The notes under the pieces: model-generated
The model's database searches: none
Seen by the model: the letters and a program-made list of their open reading frames with translations, nothing else
What the model was told of the DNA's origin: nothing
Part shown: positions 7,243 through 11,965 of the stretch, piece by piece
How the letters are laid out: every line of letters starts with the position of its first letter
Numbering within the stretch: the first letter of the stretch is position 1
Position numbers and translations under genes: made by a program
From: Coriobacteriales bacterium
GTDB lineage: Bacteria > Actinomycetota > Coriobacteriia > Coriobacteriales > QAMH01
DNA: 11,965 nt
Assembly (NCBI GenBank): GCA_024408695.1
Contig: JAKSUU010000015.1
Span: 1-11,965 of the forward strand
Reading direction: 5' to 3'

Positions 7243-7968
7243 CAAAATTTGCGCGATGTGCATTACTTTTACATCGTGATCGAGGTCGCCACTGTCGCGG
7301 AGTCTATCAATTTTGCCTTTAATATTCATAAGGCATGGCATGTCAGCTCCGCAAACGACTTCGGCGCCAGTATCAAGAATTGTTTGAACTTTTTCGCTAA
7401 CAATTGCATCAGAAATTTCTGGTTGTTTTACAGAAAAAGTTCCACCAAAGCCACAGCAACGATCTTTGTGTTCCATCTCAATATATTTAAGACCTTTAAC
7501 ATTATTTAGAAGAGTTAAAGGCTCATCAACAACCCCAAGAAGACGCGACAAGTGGCAACTTTGGTGATATGTAACAGTGTGCTTAAACTTTGCCCCAACA
7601 TCTTTTTTACCCAAAACATGAACAATAAACTGAGTAAACTCATAAAAATGCTTGCGCATTTCATAGATTTTTTCAAGATATTCGGGTTCATCTTGCATAA
7701 ATTCGGGATAATCGTAAAGCACTGCATACATGCAAGATCCGGTAAGCGAAACAATTGTTTTATAGCCATAGTAGGCATCAATCATATTCTTGGCAACTGG
7801 AATGTTCTCCTTAGCATAGCCTGAATTTAGCAACATTTGACCACAGCAAACTTGTTTTTTTGGAAGGCGAATCTTACAGCCAAGACGCTCGAGCACTTCT
7901 GTTGCATCCTTGCCTACATTCGGGAAAAACATATCGGTTAGACAACCAGGAAAAAATGCAATATCCAC
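7225..7968 (-). CDS. lutA: LutA, CCG-domain subunit of the L-lactate oxidation complex
   Basis: This 247-residue protein has the two cysteine-rich CCG domains of the LutA/YkgE and GlpC/HdrB type: PGCLTDMFFPN (Cys9), QVCCGQ (Cys41-42), TGSCMY (Cys79), then TYHQSCH (Cys138), DRCCGFGGTFSVKQPEIS (Cys171-172) and CGADMPC (Cys206, 212). Such domains bind iron-sulfur clusters and take part in lactate oxidation to pyruvate with LutB and LutC. The start is GTG (7968-7966), supported by GGAG eight bases upstream and by the protein beginning directly with the conserved DIAFFPGC strand. It is first in the lutA-lutB-lutC order, so the 162-base gap before it should hold the operon promoter. Confidence 0.93.
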   Translation of the reverse strand: MDIAFFPGCLTDMFFPNVGKDATEVLERLGCKIRLPKKQVCCGQMLLNSGYAKENIPVAKNMIDAYYGYKTIVSLTGSCMYAVLYDYPEFMQDEPEYLEKIYEMRKHFYEFTQFIVHVLGKKDVGAKFKHTVTYHQSCHLSRLLGVVDEPLTLLNNVKGLKYIEMEHKDRCCGFGGTFSVKQPEISDAIVSEKVQTILDTGAEVVCGADMPCLMNIKGKIDRLRDSGDLDHDVKVMHIAQILNSGVK

Positions 7969-8130
7969 AATATTTACTCCATTAGAATATGTAAAAAGTA
8001 TACATCAAATATAGATTATAGTATACGAAATGCGACACGGCACAAAGGGATGATGTCACATTTATAAAAAGATCAATGAAACATCAGGTACTAAAGCGGA
8101 TTACATCAGATGCAAAAGCCAAGTTCCTCG
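7969..8130 (-). promoter_or_regulatory. lut operon upstream region with candidate -10 boxes and repeated TGATGT sites
   Basis: This gene-free stretch lies between the STAND gene stop and lutA. On the minus strand it holds overlapping -10-like boxes TATACT and TATAAT (8025-8015), without a good -35, and the lutA Shine-Dalgarno GGAG (7980-7977). The palindrome GTATAC occurs at 7998-8003 and 8021-8026. The hexamer ACATCA/TGATGT occurs four times (8002-8007, 8051-8056 inverted, 8081-8086, 8103-8108). These could be sites for a FadR/GntR-type lactate regulator, but no clean known operator is present. No intrinsic terminator for the STAND gene is visible. Confidence 0.4.
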
Positions 8131-9245
8131 TCAATTTGCCTCAATAATCCTTTGTGCCTTATCAAAGTATTCTTGTGCAAGTTCAGGATTACCATTTTTT
8201 TTCAAGTCAAGTCCGATATTGTTATAAAGATCACCCAAAATAGGACTCATTGAGCCATACACAATCTTATAAATATTGAGAGCCTTATTATAATGGTCAA
8301 GAGCTCTATCTAAATAGTCTTTAAAATTCCAAATAGTCCCGATATTCAAATATGATGCAGCTAAATCTAAACTCCTTGAGTCAAGCACTTCTTCTCGTAT
8401 TTTAAGGGCTTTAGTGTGATAATCCAGTGCATTGTCAAAATTTCCATTTAACATATGGTCAGCTCCAACATTGTTATAAGATATTGCTAATTCTGGACTC
8501 AGTGGATCAAGCACTTCTTCTCGTATTTTAAGGGCTTTAGTGTGATATTTATAAGCCTCATCTAACTTTTCTAATTTAAACCAGATATTTCCAATATTAT
8601 CATAAGTCATTGCTAAATCTGGACTCAGTGGATCAAGTACTTCTTCTCGTATTTTAAGAGCTTTATTGCTATAATCAAGTGCCTCATTAAATTTCTCGTC
8701 AAGAAATAAAACCCATCCAATATTATGATAAGTTGTAGCCAAACTGGGACTTAATGGACCAAGCACTGCCTTTTCAATCGTAGAAGCCTTTATATAAAAA
8801 TCGTATCCTTGATTTAAATTTCCCTGGCTACATAAAACATTTCCAATATTTTTATATGAAATCGCTAATTCTGGATCCAATGGATTAAGTACTTTTTCTC
8901 GTATATTAATGGCTTTTTTGTAATACTCCCATGCTTTACCTAACGTTCCCTTACAATAATAATAATATCCGATATTGTTATAAATACCTGCTAAATCTGA
9001 ACTCATTGGATCAAGTTCTGTTTCGTAAATCTTGAGAGTTTTTTTATAAAAGGAAAATGCTTTATCTAATTTACCATAGTCATTCCAAATAAGCCCGATA
9101 TTATTATAAATTTTTGCTAGAATTAAAATATGTGAATTAGGTTCCGATTCATAAATTCCGAGAGCTCTTTCTGAAAAGTAAAGGGCATTGTCTAATTTTC
9201 CCTTAATAGACCAAAGAATCCCAACACTAATATAAGAATTTGCTA
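8131..9245 (-). repeat. 126-bp tandem coding repeats (TPR array)
   Basis: The TPR coding region repeats with a 126-base period (42 codons), about nine units. Neighbouring units near the 3' end are almost identical: a 41-base exact match starts at 8381 and again at 8507, and a close copy starts at 8633. The 5' units are more diverged. This gradient suggests recent duplication at the C-terminal side. Confidence 0.85.
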
Positions 9246-11028
9246 AATCAAGACTCATTGGGTTTAATAGTTTTTCTTTAATTAGTACAACAACATTCAA
9301 TAGTTTTAGTGCTACTTCGATTTGCTCAACTTCAGCTGCAATAGAACCAAAGATTTCCGCAAAATATGCAGTTTCTAATTCTGTTTTATCTTTAACTGCA
9401 TGACAGATAGAAATTGCTTGGTGTAAAAGTAAAGTTACTTTATCTTTGTCTGAACTAAAATCCTTAAGACTTTTAATTTCATCTTGCAAATTATTGCATA
9501 ATTCATCAACATCTGAATAACACGGTTTTAAGTTTCTACGCAACATATCTCTTATAACATCATGCATATTGTAGTATGAAATGTCATCATCTGCCTTATT
9601 TTCCTCAAGCCAACCGTAATCAGAAAGTCTATTTAAATCATTGAAATTTGACAAAGAAAGCCAATTTTTCAAGTCTTTGGTAGATATGCTAGTAATATTA
9701 AGAACCGCAAGTTCTTTTAACAACTTTTCCAGAACTAAAGCTTGTATATCAACTATATTAAAAATAGCATCTATGTGAGCATTAAAAGTTCTAGATTTTT
9801 CTTCATACTTTATTTCATCATTAACAGGTAAATTAAATGCACCATTATCCTGAATCTTTTTAAGCAACTCATCTACACTCAATTTTGATGCTTTCATAGT
9901 TTTAGCAAGAAGTTTTACTACAAGAGTATGATGATTTGCTAGCTTACAAATATTACGAACTATTTCTTCATTTTCGTTGTTTCTACTTGTATCGCTATAT
10001 TCAAAAAAGATATCCGCACAGTTATTTTCGGATAATTCTTTAATATTTATAAACTTAAAAGCATCTAAAACCTCATCGCTTTTTATTCGTGTTGTCAAAA
10101 GAAGTGAACATTTAAGACTTTGTTTAACTACATCCCAGCCATCAAAATTTGTTACATTGTCAATTATTAAAAGTGCGTCTTCGGGCAAACCATCTGATAA
10201 TATTGAAAGGACTCTTGAATAAGCATAATCATCATTAGTTCCATTGTCTGGTGCACCCTCAATAGAATATCCATTTATAAATGTACAAAGCGTTGCTCTA
10301 AAAGAGTCTTCAAAGTTCAACCAGTGTGCTTTGTTTTTGTAATTTTTGGCTGCAAATTTTTGAGCAAGTGCGGTCTTTCCAATGCCACCCATTCCATTTA
10401 AAACAAGTGTACGGCTATCAGAAAAATCTAGTAATTTCTTCATATTATCGAGTTCTTCATCTCTTCCAAGAAATATTTTATTTGGGAGCAATGGTGCAGG
10501 AATGTGAATTTTAGCTTGTTGAATGTTGGGTATCTTTATAAGATTATCATTGAGTGCTTTAACATTTTTATCAATTTCGTCAATTTTTTCATTTTGTTCT
10601 GTATGCTCTCCATGCACTTGACCAACAGAAGCTGGTCTTTCAGGGTGACTTGTTATTTGATTGACGATGTTTTTAATTTTTATGTATAGATCTTTAGTTA
10701 TTTGTTCTGCTGAAACATCTCTATTTTCTAATACATCATCATAATTATTTTTGTTATATAACAGCTTACAAACAGCTGCATCGGGCAATGTTCCGATACA
10801 AGCATTTTCAATAAACTCTTCTACACATTGATTTTCTTGAAGTCTAGAAGCAAAATTTTCGCAATCTTTTATTTGATTGAGTTTTCCTTGAAAGTTTATT
10901 AATATTTTTTTAATTTCAGTTTCAATATTATTTTTTTCTTCTTTATTTATTCCAAGTTTAATGAATTCCTTAATAATCACTTCTGTTAAACCAGATATAA
11001 TGCTCTCTAGAATCATTATATTCGCCAT
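8131..11028 (-). CDS. STAND NTPase: unknown N-terminal domain, NB-ARC, nine TPRs (bacterial NLR-like protein)
   Basis: From ATG 11028 the protein is 965 residues. Residues 1 to about 175 form an unrecognised, mainly helical domain ending in a charged linker. An NB-ARC module follows: P-loop GMGGIGKT (212-219), Walker B LLIIDN (286-291), sensor LLLTTR (309-314), a GLPL-equivalent helix NHHTLVVKLLAKTM and an MHD motif, NMHDVIRD (487-494). From about 595 to the end are nine TPR units of 42 residues of the kinesin-light-chain type (pattern LAxxYxNIGxxW...A...YxKALxIREEVLDPLSP). This is the build of bacterial NLR-like sensors, in which repeats recognise a trigger, the NTPase oligomerises and the N-terminal domain acts; several such proteins are antiphage. 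No TIR, nuclease or protease motif is visible in the N-terminal domain. ATG 11016 and TTG 11055 are alternative starts; the TTG lies upstream of the predicted -10 box. The gene is monocistronic and adjoins a restriction gene. Confidence 0.88.
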   Translation of the reverse strand: MANIMILESIISGLTEVIIKEFIKLGINKEEKNNIETEIKKILINFQGKLNQIKDCENFASRLQENQCVEEFIENACIGTLPDAAVCKLLYNKNNYDDVLENRDVSAEQITKDLYIKIKNIVNQITSHPERPASVGQVHGEHTEQNEKIDEIDKNVKALNDNLIKIPNIQQAKIHIPAPLLPNKIFLGRDEELDNMKKLLDFSDSRTLVLNGMGGIGKTALAQKFAAKNYKNKAHWLNFEDSFRATLCTFINGYSIEGAPDNGTNDDYAYSRVLSILSDGLPEDALLIIDNVTNFDGWDVVKQSLKCSLLLTTRIKSDEVLDAFKFINIKELSENNCADIFFEYSDTSRNNENEEIVRNICKLANHHTLVVKLLAKTMKASKLSVDELLKKIQDNGAFNLPVNDEIKYEEKSRTFNAHIDAIFNIVDIQALVLEKLLKELAVLNITSISTKDLKNWLSLSNFNDLNRLSDYGWLEENKADDDISYYNMHDVIRDMLRRNLKPCYSDVDELCNNLQDEIKSLKDFSSDKDKVTLLLHQAISICHAVKDKTELETAYFAEIFGSIAAEVEQIEVALKLLNVVVLIKEKLLNPMSLDLANSYISVGILWSIKGKLDNALYFSERALGIYESEPNSHILILAKIYNNIGLIWNDYGKLDKAFSFYKKTLKIYETELDPMSSDLAGIYNNIGYYYYCKGTLGKAWEYYKKAINIREKVLNPLDPELAISYKNIGNVLCSQGNLNQGYDFYIKASTIEKAVLGPLSPSLATTYHNIGWVLFLDEKFNEALDYSNKALKIREEVLDPLSPDLAMTYDNIGNIWFKLEKLDEAYKYHTKALKIREEVLDPLSPELAISYNNVGADHMLNGNFDNALDYHTKALKIREEVLDSRSLDLAASYLNIGTIWNFKDYLDRALDHYNKALNIYKIVYGSMSPILGDLYNNIGLDLKKNGNPELAQEYFDKAQRIIEAN

Positions 11029-11043
11029 CAAAAATATGACATA

Positions 11044-11072
11044 AGTATACACCAAGCGATAATTTTTTTGAA
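11044..11072 (-). promoter_or_regulatory. candidate promoter for the STAND gene
   Basis: On the minus strand, -10-like TATACT (11049-11044) lies exactly 17 bases after -35-like TTCAAA (11072-11067). Transcription would start near 11037, leaving a leader of about 9 bases before ATG 11028, or about 21 before ATG 11016. This fits the absence of a Shine-Dalgarno and argues against the TTG at 11055. Prediction by eye only. Confidence 0.4.
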
Positions 11073-11123
11073 CTTATTATTGCTCTTAAAAATCGCTTTT
11101 ATTAATAGTCGTTTTTCCTTTTT

Positions 11124-11148
11124 TAAACAAAATTCTAAACCGCAGAAT
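11124..11148 (-). terminator. weak terminator-like hairpin after the restriction endonuclease gene
   Basis: On the minus strand ATTCT-GCGGTTT-AGAAT (11148-11132) forms a 5-pair stem followed by TTTTGTTT. It lies about 80 bases past the endonuclease stop. The stem is short and AT-rich, so termination would be weak. The rest of 11056-11227 is very AT-rich with no gene. Confidence 0.3.
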
Positions 11149-11227
11149 GAAAAAGAAAACAAAATTTTCTGTATATACAATAACCTAAATGTTACTTAAT
11201 CAATTTTTTAGTTTCTAATTTATATAA

Positions 11228-11965
11228 CTATCTTTTGAATCTTACCTGCAAGTTTAAAGAAAAGTAATATTTTTGACCCTTTTTAATTATTTCAAGCATA
11301 TGATATCTTGAACTACTTGGAGAATCAAGTTTTGCATTCTCGATTAAAAATTTCCTAACTTCTTTTAAGTAATAAACCATATCTATTGTGACAACTTGTC
11401 CGTTGTCCAAAACAATTAAAATTCCACCATCAACCGAATAATCCCCATCCCCTTTTATACTTGGGAAAAATCCAAACATAGCACCTGCAATAAAATCACG
11501 CAATTTTTTATCTGCAAATTTCTTATCTTCAAATTTATTTGCTAAACGAAATATGTCTTTTAAGTTTTTATTATTAAATTCATACGAATAAACTAAAGTA
11601 TTAGCAATATAAAATGGCATTTTAGTATCTATAAGTTTTAAATTGTAATCAAGGGTATCAGAAGCCGTTCTACAAAAAACAATATCTCCCTTTAACTCTT
11701 TTATTTTATTGATTCTATCTAGCAACTTTGTTCTTGTGTTTATACTATTGACCGCTTTCATCTTTTTAATATCAGAATTTTTAACTTCGTATATAAAATT
11801 TGTATGTTTGCTTGAGTTTAAAATTGTGGCGGGTCTACCCAACATAGATTTAATACTATATGTTAAATCAAAATTATCCTTTTTAATCAAATTTAATTCT
11901 AAATACTTTCTCAAATATAAATGGGGATTGGGGATTGGGGATTGGGGATTGGGGATTGGGGATTG
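11228..11965 (-). CDS. HpaII-family-like type II restriction endonuclease, C-terminal part, 5' end outside window
   Basis: The frame is open from the window edge to TAG at 11230-11228. From the first usable start codon, TTG 11914, there are 228 residues; upstream the frame continues through the heptanucleotide array as repeating N-P-Q-S-P-I-P. I see features of the HpaII restriction endonuclease family: an early block FDLTYSIKSMLGRPATILN (Asp16, Lys22, a possible PD-(D/E)xK-type site) with SSKHTNFIYEV, then GDGDYSVDGGILIVLDNGQ (about 156-172), LDSPSSSRYHM and the ending FSLNLQVRFK. HpaII itself is 358 residues and cuts CCGG, so roughly 100-130 N-terminal residues are missing here. They may lie beyond the repeat, or the gene may be truncated by it. 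The partner methyltransferase is not in the window. The assignment rests on remembered family motifs, not a search. Confidence 0.65.
   Translation of the reverse strand, partial: QSPIPNPQSPIPNPHLYLRKYLELNLIKKDNFDLTYSIKSMLGRPATILNSSKHTNFIYEVKNSDIKKMKAVNSINTRTKLLDRINKIKELKGDIVFCRTASDTLDYNLKLIDTKMPFYIANTLVYSYEFNNKNLKDIFRLANKFEDKKFADKKLRDFIAGAMFGFFPSIKGDGDYSVDGGILIVLDNGQVVTIDMVYYLKEVRKFLIENAKLDSPSSSRYHMLEIIKKGQKYYFSLNLQVRFKR
11923..11965 (+). repeat. perfect heptanucleotide tandem repeat (GGGGATT)n, six full units, continuing past the window
   Basis: Six exact GGGGATT units plus one further G run to the last base; the true copy number is unknown. On the plus strand this gives GGGG runs separated by ATT, a G-quadruplex pattern. 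On the coding strand it is (AATCCCC)n, which has no stop codon in any frame. It lies nine bases before the first usable start codon of the restriction endonuclease ORF. Confidence 0.97.

Noticed and set aside
8131-9245. 126-bp repeats as a CRISPR or intergenic repeat array
   Set aside because: They are in frame, encode TPR motifs and have no spacer-repeat alternation.
11029-11055. TTG start at 11055 for the STAND protein
   Set aside because: A candidate -10 box lies just downstream of that codon and no ribosome-binding site precedes it; ATG 11028 or 11016 is more likely.

Overview
The window comes from an AT-rich bacterium, and every supported gene lies on the minus strand, so the genes read from high to low coordinates. 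Starts are mostly ATG with some GTG, stops are mostly TAA, and several genes carry clear Shine-Dalgarno sequences. I cannot assign a genus. The lactate-oxidation genes and an orphan type-B cytochrome b suggest an anaerobic or microaerophilic fermenter or respirer. The HipA-like kinase and the signal-peptide phospholipase resemble those of low-GC Gram-positives or related gut and oral bacteria, but this is a weak inference.

The right-hand part (about 8131-11965) looks like a defence patch. At the edge is the C-terminal part of an HpaII-family-like restriction endonuclease, whose reading frame runs without a stop into a perfect (GGGGATT)n heptanucleotide array that reaches the last base. Next comes a large STAND NTPase: an unrecognised N-terminal domain, NB-ARC with P-loop, Walker B and MHD motifs, then nine kinesin-light-chain-type TPRs encoded by 126-bp DNA repeats.

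The middle (about 3168-8130) is a carbon and energy module. lutA, lutB and lutC encode the iron-sulfur L-lactate oxidation complex. An AldA-like lactaldehyde dehydrogenase follows, and together they would convert lactaldehyde to lactate to pyruvate. The aldA frame is broken by one in-frame TAA. A 22-codon ORF sits between lutA and lutB, bracketed by two near-identical copies of a ribosome-binding/stop/start cassette. LutB has an unusual lysine-rich tail.

The left part (1-3081) holds a five-helix membrane protein with the four-histidine pattern of a dihaem fumarate reductase cytochrome b, a HipA/CtkA-like protein kinase, a small single-pass membrane protein, and the N-terminal 310 residues of a secreted phosphatidylinositol-specific phospholipase C that runs off the window.

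No tRNA, rRNA, CRISPR array or transposase was seen. No gene-free stretch exceeds 300 bases.
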